Assembly (NCBI GenBank): GCA_040080965.1
Contig: JBEBHH010000011.1
Location: 20,495 to 84,494 of the forward strand
Direction: 5' to 3'
Origin: SHZI01 sp040080965
Lineage (GTDB): Bacteria; Pseudomonadota; Gammaproteobacteria; Steroidobacterales; GCA-2729495
DNA length: 64,000 bases
The position numbers were made by a program, and so were the translations under genes. The notes below the pieces were generated by a model that saw only the letters and a program-made list of their open reading frames with translations, had not been told where the DNA came from and did no database searches. Shown here piece by piece: positions 41,762 to 49,699 of the stretch. Position 1 is the first letter of the stretch. Each line of letters begins with the position of its first letter.

Positions 41762-44752
41762 ATGACTACTTTCAAGAATGTCAGGGGCATTTCCGCGTCC
41801 GCGTGGATGGCCTTTGCGGTGATCCAGGCACTGCCGATAGTGGCGAGCGCGCAGATCGAAGAGGTGGTGGTCAGCACCCGCCGCCGCGAGGAGAGCCTGC
41901 AGGACGTGCCGATCGCCGTGTCGGCGATCACGAGCGAGCAGATCCAGCGCCAGGGCATCACCGACCTGAAGGATGTCGTCGCGAACCAGCCCAGCGTGCA
42001 GTTCGACCAGGCCTTCGGGCCGGCGGATAACCGCATCACGATCCGCGGCCTCTCCAACACCCGCGGCCGGTCCAACGTGGCCTTCCTGGTGGACGGCATC
42101 GACACCACCACGGAGAACCTGATTTCGGCCGGTTCCGGCCTCCTGGCCAACCGCCGCCTGCTCACCGACGTGGAGCGCATCGAAATCGTCAAGGGCCCCC
42201 AGAGCGCGCTCTTCGGCCGGGCGGCTTTTGCCGGCGCCTTCAACTACATCACCAAGGAGCCCACCGAGGAGTTCGATGGCCGGGTCAGCATCGATGTGGG
42301 CGACTTCGGCAAGCGCGTGATCGACGGCGCCTTCGGCGGCCCCCTGTCGGACACGTTCGGCATCCGGGTGACGGGTGTCCAGTACAACGAAGACGGCTAC
42401 TACACCAACAGCATCTCCGGCAACAACGTGGGCGGCTCTGACGGCTACGGCGGTGCGCTGACGGCGGTCTGGAAGCCGGTGGACGCGGTCAAGGTCAAGG
42501 CCCGCGTCGAGTACAGCGACGACCACTACGATCCCCGCGCCGTCGTGAACATCCAGGGCGACACGCCCTACGGCCTGCCGGATTCGGCCAAGGCGATTGC
42601 CCGTCCGGTGATCACCGGCAACCCGGCGACCCAGCCGGCCCAGTCATCGGCCACCAATCTCTTCAACTTCGGCGCCTACTGCCCCAAGTTCGGGTTCGAC
42701 CCGACGAATACCCCGGGCGACGGCAGCAACGCGGCGTTCTGCCTGCCGGGTGTCATCGGCAAGTCGAGCGGCATGCAGGTCACGCAGAGCGAGGACGCCA
42801 ACACCGGCGCCGACTATCCCGGCACCGACACCCAGACCTTCCGGGCCAGCCTCATCGCCAGCTACGACCTGGGCTACGGCCTGATCTCGTCCTACACGGG
42901 CTGGACCGACTTCGACGGCATCGATCTCTATGACCAGGATTACCAGGCGAGCGTGGCGGAGGACTTCAACGGCAACAGCGGCCGGCCCTACACCACCAGC
43001 GACCCGCGGGGCGGCCGCATCGACACGCTGATGGGCCACCAGGAGTCCAACCAGGACACCAGCACCAAGCAGTTCTCCCAGGAGTTCCGCTACGAGACCC
43101 AGCTGGACGGCCCGGTGCAGTTCACCGGCGGTGTGCTGTTCTGGCAGGACCACCGGGAGCTGGCGGACCGCAACAACATCACGTTCTGTGCGCCCTACGG
43201 CCGAGTCGGCGCCCAGGTCCTGACCGATGAAAATGGCCAGCCCGTCCAGCGCCTGGCTGATCCGAACAACCCCAACAGCGCCCTGATCAACGTTCAGGAT
43301 CCGACCACGGGCACGCTCGCCTACGTCTCCGGTATCTGCGATGGCACCGCCAACACCGCCACGAGCTGGCAGGAGTACCGCCGGCTGGTCTCGGATCCGC
43401 AGTACTCGACTTCGTGGGACGCCCGCACGCGGCACCTGTCCTTCTACGGCCGGATCGACTGGAACATGACCGATGAACTGACCTTGAGCCTCGAGGACCG
43501 GTTCGTGGACGAGGAGTTCAATCTCACCAAGCCCGGCAGCTCCAGCTGCACCGAGAGCGCCTTCGCCACGGGCAGCAATCCGACGGGCCTCTGGCGGACG
43601 GTGGCATCTGGCCCGGACCAGATCTTCAGCGCGACCTTCGACCCCTCCAACCCGAACCGGGTCTACTGCGACATCGAGCGGCTCGTCTACAACATCGATG
43701 TCACCGGCGCCCTCACGGACCCGTCCACGGGCAACCTGACCCTGCGCTACATCGAGGGCTCCACCTACTCCAACTACAACACGCCCAAGGTCACCCTCGC
43801 CTGGAAGGCGACCGACAACACCAACTACTTCTTCTCCTTCGGCTTCGCCCAGAAGCCCGGCGGCATCAACCAGCTGGCCGGTGGTGGTGGCGCCGAGCCG
43901 CCGCCCATCGAGGCGGAGCGGTTCGAGTCCGAGAAGCTGAAGTCCTGGGAGCTGGGCGTGAAGACCAGCTTCGAGGGGGCCGGCTTCTGGAACGTTAACA
44001 GCTCGCTGTTCTTCCAGGATTACACCGACAAGCAGGTGGGCGTCCAGATCGTGGCTGAGAACGGCATCTCCCAGCCCCGCGTCATCAACGTGGATGGCAC
44101 CCAGGTCTGGGGCTTCGAGTTCGAGACGCTGTGGCAGCCGTCGTTCATGGAAGGCCTCACGCTCAGCCTGTCCGGCACGTTGCTGGACGCCGAGTACACT
44201 GACTTCATCGACGACACCCGGAACCTGGTGCGTGCCGCCGTGTACGGCGACTGCCCGGTGGTCTACAAGCGCGGCGATGTTGAATCGACGGATGCCCAGG
44301 ATCCGGCCTTCGGTGGCGCCGTGCCGACCGCCTTCTGCCGCCTGGACTACTCGGGCAACAAGCTCGAGCGCTCACCCGAGCAGTCCTACGCGGCCTCCAT
44401 GGCGATCCAGCGGCCGTTCCTCGACACGCCCTTCGAGTACCTCTTCGAGCTGAGCGGCAGCTGGCAGGACGAGCGCTGGGCCGACCCGGAGAACGTCGTC
44501 AAGCTGGCCGACTATGCCCGCATGGATATGCGGCTCGGCCTGACCTCCGACAAGTGGGATGTCATCGCCTACGTGGACAACGTGCTGGATGACGACCGTT
44601 TCCTGACGGGCGGCAGCGGTCCCGACTTCGGTTCCCAGGTCACGGACCTCGGGTTCACGGCCGGCTTCGGCACCACTCACTACTTCGCGACCCTGCCGGA
44701 TCCCCGGGTCTTCGGTATTCGCGGGTCCTATCGCTTCGGCGGTGGCCGCTAG
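41762..44752 (+). CDS. TonB-dependent receptor
   Basis: The start at ATG 41762 (MTTFKNVRGISASAWMAFAV) is supported by AGGGGGA seven bases upstream. The 996-residue protein has a signal peptide ending near VASAQ, a TonB box IEEVVVSTRRREES and a plug domain (VPIAVSAITSEQIQRQGITDLKDVV, ITIRGL, VERIEIVKGPQSALFGRAAFAGAFNYITK). A 22-stranded barrel ends in RVFGIRGSYRF. Loops contain several cysteines (YCPKFGFDP, AFCLPG, ITFCAPYG, SGICDG, SSSCTES). Similar receptors of this size import diverse organic ligands rather than only siderophores. Its location at the edge of a catabolic-looking gene set suggests uptake of that substrate, which is an inference. Confidence 0.93.
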   Translation: MTTFKNVRGISASAWMAFAVIQALPIVASAQIEEVVVSTRRREESLQDVPIAVSAITSEQIQRQGITDLKDVVANQPSVQFDQAFGPADNRITIRGLSNTRGRSNVAFLVDGIDTTTENLISAGSGLLANRRLLTDVERIEIVKGPQSALFGRAAFAGAFNYITKEPTEEFDGRVSIDVGDFGKRVIDGAFGGPLSDTFGIRVTGVQYNEDGYYTNSISGNNVGGSDGYGGALTAVWKPVDAVKVKARVEYSDDHYDPRAVVNIQGDTPYGLPDSAKAIARPVITGNPATQPAQSSATNLFNFGAYCPKFGFDPTNTPGDGSNAAFCLPGVIGKSSGMQVTQSEDANTGADYPGTDTQTFRASLIASYDLGYGLISSYTGWTDFDGIDLYDQDYQASVAEDFNGNSGRPYTTSDPRGGRIDTLMGHQESNQDTSTKQFSQEFRYETQLDGPVQFTGGVLFWQDHRELADRNNITFCAPYGRVGAQVLTDENGQPVQRLADPNNPNSALINVQDPTTGTLAYVSGICDGTANTATSWQEYRRLVSDPQYSTSWDARTRHLSFYGRIDWNMTDELTLSLEDRFVDEEFNLTKPGSSSCTESAFATGSNPTGLWRTVASGPDQIFSATFDPSNPNRVYCDIERLVYNIDVTGALTDPSTGNLTLRYIEGSTYSNYNTPKVTLAWKATDNTNYFFSFGFAQKPGGINQLAGGGGAEPPPIEAERFESEKLKSWELGVKTSFEGAGFWNVNSSLFFQDYTDKQVGVQIVAENGISQPRVINVDGTQVWGFEFETLWQPSFMEGLTLSLSGTLLDAEYTDFIDDTRNLVRAAVYGDCPVVYKRGDVESTDAQDPAFGGAVPTAFCRLDYSGNKLERSPEQSYAASMAIQRPFLDTPFEYLFELSGSWQDERWADPENVVKLADYARMDMRLGLTSDKWDVIAYVDNVLDDDRFLTGGSGPDFGSQVTDLGFTAGFGTTHYFATLPDPRVFGIRGSYRFGGGR

Positions 44753-44784
44753 GATTCGCACGTCTCAGGCCTGACGGGCAAAAG

Positions 44785-44824
44785 AACGCCCCGGGGAACG
44801 CGAGTCCCCCGGGGCGTTTTTTTT
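44785..44824. terminator. Strong rho-independent terminator, probably bidirectional
   Basis: AACGCCCCGGGG...CCCCGGGGCGTT is a 12-bp perfect stem with a nine- to ten-base loop followed by eight T residues, 32 bases after the receptor stop. On the minus strand the stem is followed by CTTTTG, so it may also stop the convergent gene ending at 44832. Confidence 0.9.
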
Positions 44825-44831
44825 GGGCGCG

Positions 44832-45506
44832 TCAGCCGAGCAGCTTGGTCGTGCCAATGAACCCGACGATGACGATCAGCGCGTAGGTGGACCAGATGAT
44901 GATCGTCGACCGGTCCATCGTGCTGCTGATGATGGCCTCGATTTCCGGCTTCGAGCCCTCGACGGCCAGTCGGCCAAAGGCGGCGCCGATCGGGTCGAAG
45001 GCCACGATCATCCAGATAACCATCAGGTTGATGGCGCCGTAGAGGGCCACCTTCAGGTGCAGCCAGGGCACGTCCTGGACGAAGGGGCCGGAGCCCAGCC
45101 AGGAGGACACGCACAGCACGATCAGCGTAACGCCGACCAGGCCGGTGAGCCAGTTCGTGACGCCAGCCAGACGGTGCCCGATCGGCTTGTCGTACCAGTA
45201 GGCGCCGGCCATGCTGACGGCCCACCAGCCGATGCTGAAGATCCAGACGAGGGCGACGGCAAGATCGGAAATCGGGAGGTAGCCCAGGTCGCGGGACAGC
45301 ATCACGCCAAGCGGCAGGGCCGCCTTCCACATCGTGCGGGGCAGCAGCTCGATCCGCAGCGCCATGTGCAGGAGGGTTACCCGGGTCACGAAGCTCAGGC
45401 TGGAATCCGTGGACCGGCGGGCCGCGAGGAACACGCCCATGTCGGTACCCACCCAGAAGACGAACATCAGGAGGTGGGCGTACTTCCAGACTTCGTATTC
45501 GGTCAT
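44832..45506 (-). CDS. Integral membrane protein, CopD/DUF2269-like
   Basis: The 224-residue protein has about six membrane segments. The N-terminus YEVWKYAHLLMFVFWVGTDMGVFLAARR and the phrase TLLHMALRIELLPRTMWKAALPLGVML recall small haem- or copper-associated membrane proteins with an embedded His near the start of helix 1 (CopD, DUF2269). The later segment HLKVALYGAINLMVIWMIVAFDPIGAAFGRL adds another His. No catalytic motif is recognised and the family call is tentative. It is convergent with the TonB receptor and divergent from the cupin gene; the 175-base gap upstream has room for two promoters. Confidence 0.6.
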   Translation of the reverse strand: MTEYEVWKYAHLLMFVFWVGTDMGVFLAARRSTDSSLSFVTRVTLLHMALRIELLPRTMWKAALPLGVMLSRDLGYLPISDLAVALVWIFSIGWWAVSMAGAYWYDKPIGHRLAGVTNWLTGLVGVTLIVLCVSSWLGSGPFVQDVPWLHLKVALYGAINLMVIWMIVAFDPIGAAFGRLAVEGSKPEIEAIISSTMDRSTIIIWSTYALIVIVGFIGTTKLLG

Positions 45507-45681
45507 CGCTATCTGCTCCCCTGGAACGTGCCGCCCGTGACTTTACCCGATTCGCAGCAGTGACCGCATGGCGGCTTGCCCGCCTGTAGGTGGTCCGGTC
45601 GATCCTTGGTATTCTCTTGGAAATTCACAACCTGCGGCCCGGACAATGCGTTCCGCGGTCCCAGCCGACAAGGAGAACACC

Positions 45682-46587
45682 GTGCGTCCCCACGTAGAAC
45701 TCATTCAGGAAGCCGACCTCTGCTGGCACGCCGCCGAGCTGCCCAAGGGCGAGGGCAAGGCGCGGCAGCGCAACCTGTCCTATGACGAGGAGAACGGCGC
45801 CGGTTCCACCAAGATGGTCTTCGACACGGCCTGGCACCGGCCAGCGGGGTACCACCACGCCGACACCGAGTGGTACGTCCTGAGCGGCGAGGTCCAGTTC
45901 GGCAGCCAGCGCCTCGGCAAGGGCGCCTATTTCCGCGCCCCGGCGGGCCTGCGCGTGCCGGCCATGTCCGTGAAAGCGGGGACCGAGGTCCTGTTGTTCC
46001 GGGAGCTCCAGGACTGGGGCTTCAGCGTGTCCAGCAAGGATCGGGCGGGCTTCATTCCCCGGGGCCTGAACACGGCTTCCCGCGAACGCGGCGAGCTGAC
46101 CCTGCTCGACACGACCCGCATGGAGTGGATGCCCAACATCTACGAGGGCGACCAGCAGCGGTTCCTGAAGCTGAAGCTCCTCTACAACGATCCCGCGCCG
46201 AAGAACGATCCCCAGAAGGGCTTCGTCACCATGATGTGCTGGGCGCCCCCGGGCTGGTCCGATAACCGCATGGTCCACCACCCCGTCTTCGAAGAGGCGT
46301 ACACCATCGACGGCCACCTGGACTACAACTTCGGCCGGCTCGACGCAGGCACGTACTTCTTCCGGCCCGCTCGCGTGAAGCATGGCCACTTCATCTCCGG
46401 GGCGGAGAAGGGTTTCACCGGCATCTTCCGCATGGACGGCTCCATCATCAACTGGATCACCATCAACGAGAAGGTGACGGTGGAGGGCACGCCGCTGAAC
46501 TACGACCCGAAGACCCAGGGCCCGCTGATCGCCGGCATCCCGGTCCGGTCCCGCACGGCCGGTGAGTGGGACAAGGACGGCTGGTGA
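45682..46587 (+). CDS. Two-domain cupin protein
   Basis: The start is GTG 45682, with AAGGAG (45670-45675) six bases upstream; earlier in-frame starts lack a site. The 301-residue protein contains two cupin-like halves. The first carries HRPAGYHHADTEWYVLSGEVQFGSQRLGKGAYFRAPAG; the second carries MVHHPVFEEAYTIDGHLDYNFGRLDAGTYFFRPARVKHGHF. Each has the HH...E...H type of metal ligands, so a mononuclear metal site is plausible. The overall shape resembles ChrR-type or DUF4437 cupins. It could be a dioxygenase, isomerase or sensor. The stop overlaps the next gene as GTGA, implying coupled expression with the amidohydrolase. Confidence 0.82.
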   Translation: MRPHVELIQEADLCWHAAELPKGEGKARQRNLSYDEENGAGSTKMVFDTAWHRPAGYHHADTEWYVLSGEVQFGSQRLGKGAYFRAPAGLRVPAMSVKAGTEVLLFRELQDWGFSVSSKDRAGFIPRGLNTASRERGELTLLDTTRMEWMPNIYEGDQQRFLKLKLLYNDPAPKNDPQKGFVTMMCWAPPGWSDNRMVHHPVFEEAYTIDGHLDYNFGRLDAGTYFFRPARVKHGHFISGAEKGFTGIFRMDGSIINWITINEKVTVEGTPLNYDPKTQGPLIAGIPVRSRTAGEWDKDGW

Positions 46588-47444
46588 GCGGCGGCGCGAT
46601 CGACATCGTCTGCAACCTGTTCACACCCGAGGCGGTGGCGAACGGCCAGACGGGCCTCGATGACGCTTTCAAGGCACAGGTGCGGATGCCGCCGGAGATC
46701 CGCGGCGGGGTGACCGTCGGGGATTACCTGCAACGGATGGATCGGGCGGGCATCGAGCGCTCGCTGCTGATCGCGGTCCGTGCCGGGGACATCAACGTGA
46801 AGGGCGGCTTTGAGCTGCCTTACGAGGTCGTTCGCGACGTCTGCCAGCAGCACCCGGCGCGGTTCTCGGGCCTGGCCGGCATCGATCCCTTCCGGGGCAT
46901 GCAGGGCCTGCGTGACCTGGAGAAGGCCGTGAAGGACTACGGCTTTGTCGGCGCGCACCTCTATCCCCACTGGTGCGGCCTGGCGCCCGACCATGCCAAG
47001 TACTACCCGTACTACGCGAAGTGCTGCGAACTGGACGTGCCCATCATGATGCAGGTCGGGCACAACCTGGTGTATTCCCGCGAGCGCCGGCTCCCGTCCG
47101 TGGGGCGCCCGATCTGTCTCGACCAGGTGGCGATCGACTTCCCCGAACTGCGGCTCATCGGCATCCACATCGGCGTGCCCTGGACCGACGAGATGATCTC
47201 CATGTGCTGGAAGCACGAGAACGTGTTCACCGCCGGCGACGCCTATGCGCCGAAGCACTGGCCGGAGGCCTTCGTCCACTACGCCAACACGTTTGGCAAG
47301 GAGAAGGTCCTGTTCGGCACCGACTGGCCCGTGATCGATCCGGAGCGGGCGGTGCGCGAGATCGACGACCTCAACCTGCGACCCGAGTCGAAGCGCCTGA
47401 TGATGCGCGACAACGCGCTGCGCGTCTTCAAGTTGCCCGCCTGA
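46584..47444 (+). CDS. Amidohydrolase-2/ACMSD-family protein with altered N-terminal metal motif
   Basis: From GTG 46584 (overlapping the cupin stop, AAGGACGG upstream) the protein has 286 residues. It is a TIM-barrel of the amidohydrolase-2 family: IERSLLIAVRAGD, FSGLAGIDPFRGMQGLRDLE, GFVGAHLYPHWCG, VPIMMQVGHN, LRLIGIHIGVPWTDE and the terminal GTDWP. Where related enzymes have I-D-x-H-x-H, this protein reads IDIVCNLFTPE, so both histidines of the first metal motif are replaced (Val9, Asn11). The other positions, including the Asp in GTDWP, are kept. It may use a different metal site or act as a non-hydrolytic decarboxylase or lyase. Substrate unknown. Confidence 0.82.
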   Translation: MSGGAIDIVCNLFTPEAVANGQTGLDDAFKAQVRMPPEIRGGVTVGDYLQRMDRAGIERSLLIAVRAGDINVKGGFELPYEVVRDVCQQHPARFSGLAGIDPFRGMQGLRDLEKAVKDYGFVGAHLYPHWCGLAPDHAKYYPYYAKCCELDVPIMMQVGHNLVYSRERRLPSVGRPICLDQVAIDFPELRLIGIHIGVPWTDEMISMCWKHENVFTAGDAYAPKHWPEAFVHYANTFGKEKVLFGTDWPVIDPERAVREIDDLNLRPESKRLMMRDNALRVFKLPA

Positions 47445-47456
47445 GCGGGTTGCGCC

Positions 47457-49004
47457 ATGGCCGCAGCCCCGACGGCATCTCCGCTGGTCCCGCCACCGAC
47501 GTTCCAGCACCTGTCTCTCGTCGGGGGCATCCGCGCCGCCATGCACCGGGCGCCCGAAAAGATCGCCTATCGCCACCGGGAGCGGACCCGGACCTACCGG
47601 GAACTGCTGGACCGCGTTGACCGCGTGACGTCCGGCCTGATTGCCGGGCTCGGCCTGCAGCCCGGCCAGCACGGCGCCATCGTCGGCAAGAATTCCATCG
47701 AGTACATGGAGATCGTCCTCGGCGCGTCCCAGGCGGGTGTAGCGCTGGCCACGGTCAACCCCCGCCTGTCCCTGCCTGAAATCGCCGCCATCTGCGACGA
47801 CGCCGGTGCGCAGGTCGTGTTCGCGGATCCCGAGTCGGCGGCCACCCTGCGTGACGCCACGCTCGCGACCAGGCCCGTGATCATCGCCATCGGCCCCGAA
47901 CTCGAGGCCTGGCTGGCAAAGGCCGCTCCCCTCGGCCGGATTCCTCCGGTTCGGGAGTGGGATGACTTCACCATTCCCTACACGTCTGGTACGACCGGCA
48001 AGCCCAAAGGTGTCCTCGTGCCCCACCGGTCGCGGATCCTCACGCTGTTCGGGATGGCTGTCGAGTATGGCTGCTACGCGCCGGACGACCGGTTCCTGGC
48101 GATCGCCCCCATGTGCCACGGGGCGGGCATGATCTTCTCGCTCGCTCCGGTCTTCTTCGGCGGCTACGCGGAGATCATCGACAAGTTCGACCCGGGGGAA
48201 GTGCTGGCCCGGCTGGCCAGCCAGCACATCACGGGTTTCTTCGCCGTGCCCACCCACTTCCACGCACTGATGTCAGCGGAGCCTGCCGCGTTGGCCGCGA
48301 GCCGCAGTGCCGGACTCAAGTCGGTGATCTCCAACGCAGCCGCGCTGCCCCAGGCCATGAAGGAGCGCCTCGTCGCGCACTTCGGGCCGGGCCTCCTGCA
48401 CGAGACCTACGGGTCGACCGAGGCAGGGATCGTCTCCAACCTCCGGCCGCCCGACCAGCTCCGCAAGCAGCAATGCGTTGGCCAGCCGTTTCCCTGCACG
48501 GAAGTCGAGCTCCGGCGCCCCGACGGTACGGTGTGCGTAGCCGACGAGGTGGGCGAGCTGTTCTCGCGGAGCCCCTACCTGTTCAACGGCTACTGGGGCC
48601 GGCCGCAGGAAACCGCCGAGTCATTCCAGGACGGCTGGGTGACCGTGGGCGACCTGGCCCGCCGGGATGGCGAGGGGTACCTGTACATCGTCGACCGGCT
48701 CAAGGACATGGTGATCTCCGGTGGCGTGAACATCTATCCGCGGGAGGTCGAGGAAGTCATCTTCCAGCATCCCGGCGTGCAGGAAGCCGCGGTCATCGGT
48801 ATTCCCGACGAGAAGTGGGGGGAGGTCCTCAAGGCCTTCGTCGTGCTGCGTCCGGGTGGGGACCTGGGCGCCGAGGCGCTCCTGGCCTTCCTGGAGCCCC
48901 GCATCGCGCGGATGAAGATGCCAAAGCAGGTCGAGTTCATCGAGCAGATTCCCCGCAATGCCAATGGGAAGGTGCTCAAGACAACCCTGCGGGCGCGCGG
49001 CTGA
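47457..49004 (+). CDS. Acyl-CoA synthetase (AMP-forming)
   Basis: The 515-residue ANL-family enzyme shows the P-loop YTSGTTGKPKGVLVPH, then HETYGSTEAG, the adenylate-binding Asp in DGWVTVGDLARRDGEGYLYIVDRLKDMVISGGVNIYPREVEEVI, and the C-terminal catalytic lysine in PRNANGKVLKTTLRARG. It activates a carboxylic acid to its CoA thioester. The substrate may be a medium- or long-chain, aromatic or steroid-side-chain acid and cannot be read from sequence. It lies 12 bases after the amidohydrolase and 5 bases before the next gene, in an apparent five-gene run on the plus strand (45682-52495). Confidence 0.92.
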   Translation: MAAAPTASPLVPPPTFQHLSLVGGIRAAMHRAPEKIAYRHRERTRTYRELLDRVDRVTSGLIAGLGLQPGQHGAIVGKNSIEYMEIVLGASQAGVALATVNPRLSLPEIAAICDDAGAQVVFADPESAATLRDATLATRPVIIAIGPELEAWLAKAAPLGRIPPVREWDDFTIPYTSGTTGKPKGVLVPHRSRILTLFGMAVEYGCYAPDDRFLAIAPMCHGAGMIFSLAPVFFGGYAEIIDKFDPGEVLARLASQHITGFFAVPTHFHALMSAEPAALAASRSAGLKSVISNAAALPQAMKERLVAHFGPGLLHETYGSTEAGIVSNLRPPDQLRKQQCVGQPFPCTEVELRRPDGTVCVADEVGELFSRSPYLFNGYWGRPQETAESFQDGWVTVGDLARRDGEGYLYIVDRLKDMVISGGVNIYPREVEEVIFQHPGVQEAAVIGIPDEKWGEVLKAFVVLRPGGDLGAEALLAFLEPRIARMKMPKQVEFIEQIPRNANGKVLKTTLRARG

Positions 49005-49009
49005 ACCGC

Positions 49010-49696
49010 ATGGCGACGGGACCTGCGGCCAAGAGCACCGTCGAGTTCTACTTCGACACCTCGTGTCCCTGGAGTTACCTGGCGCTGGAGCGTGTACGCG
49101 AGGCGGCCATCCGCACCGGCTCCCTGGTCAGCTACCGGCCGGTGCTGGTGGATGACGTCCTGCGCACGGCGAATCCGGCTTTCCCGGCGGACCGCACCGA
49201 CCCGGTTGCCGTGCGGGCGCGATACCAGGCCAAGGACCTGGCCGACTGGGCCCGGTATTGCGGCCTCACCCTGCGACGCCCGAAGCCCTGGCCCATCCGG
49301 CCCGAGTGGGCCCAGCGGGGCGCCATCGCCGCGGCCGAACTGGCTGGCGGCACCGCTGGTCCGGCGCCGTACCTGGCCGCTGTGTTCGCGGCGCTGTTTG
49401 CGGATAATCTCGACATCAGCGACGTGACCGTCGTGGAGTCGCTGGCCGCGTCGGTCGGGCTCGACGCGGCCCGGTTCGCGGCCCGTATCCGCGACGACGA
49501 CACACGGCTGCAGGTGGAGAGCAACGGGGTGGAGCTCGTGGCGCGCGGCGGATTCGGCACGCCCACCTTCCTGGTCGGCACCGGTAGCGACGGTGGCGAC
49601 CTCTACTTTGGCAATGATCGACTGCCCCTGGTCGAGGCGGCCCTGGCCCGGCACGGCGGCATGCGGCTAGTCCTTCCCGGAGCACACGGAGCTTGA
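49010..49696 (+). CDS. DsbA-family protein, 2-hydroxychromene-2-carboxylate isomerase-like
   Basis: The start is ATG 49010, five bases after the CoA ligase. The 228-residue protein has a thioredoxin fold with an inserted helical domain. The N-terminal motif is EFYFDTSCPWSYLALERV, where HCCA isomerases have D-x-x-S-P-x-S/A-Y. The C-terminal half has the cis-Pro segment ARGGFGTPTFLVG and LYFGNDRLPLVEAAL, both typical of HCCA isomerase and kappa-class GST. HCCA isomerase uses glutathione to isomerise a ring-fission intermediate in naphthalene breakdown. Close relatives act as dithiol oxidoreductases, so the exact reaction is open. Confidence 0.82.
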   Translation: MATGPAAKSTVEFYFDTSCPWSYLALERVREAAIRTGSLVSYRPVLVDDVLRTANPAFPADRTDPVAVRARYQAKDLADWARYCGLTLRRPKPWPIRPEWAQRGAIAAAELAGGTAGPAPYLAAVFAALFADNLDISDVTVVESLAASVGLDAARFAARIRDDDTRLQVESNGVELVARGGFGTPTFLVGTGSDGGDLYFGNDRLPLVEAALARHGGMRLVLPGAHGA

Positions 49697-49699
49697 GCC

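Noticed and set aside
46500..48263. 587-codon minus-strand frame opposite the amidohydrolase and CoA ligase genes
   Set aside because: Antisense shadow; the plus-strand products show complete family motifs.
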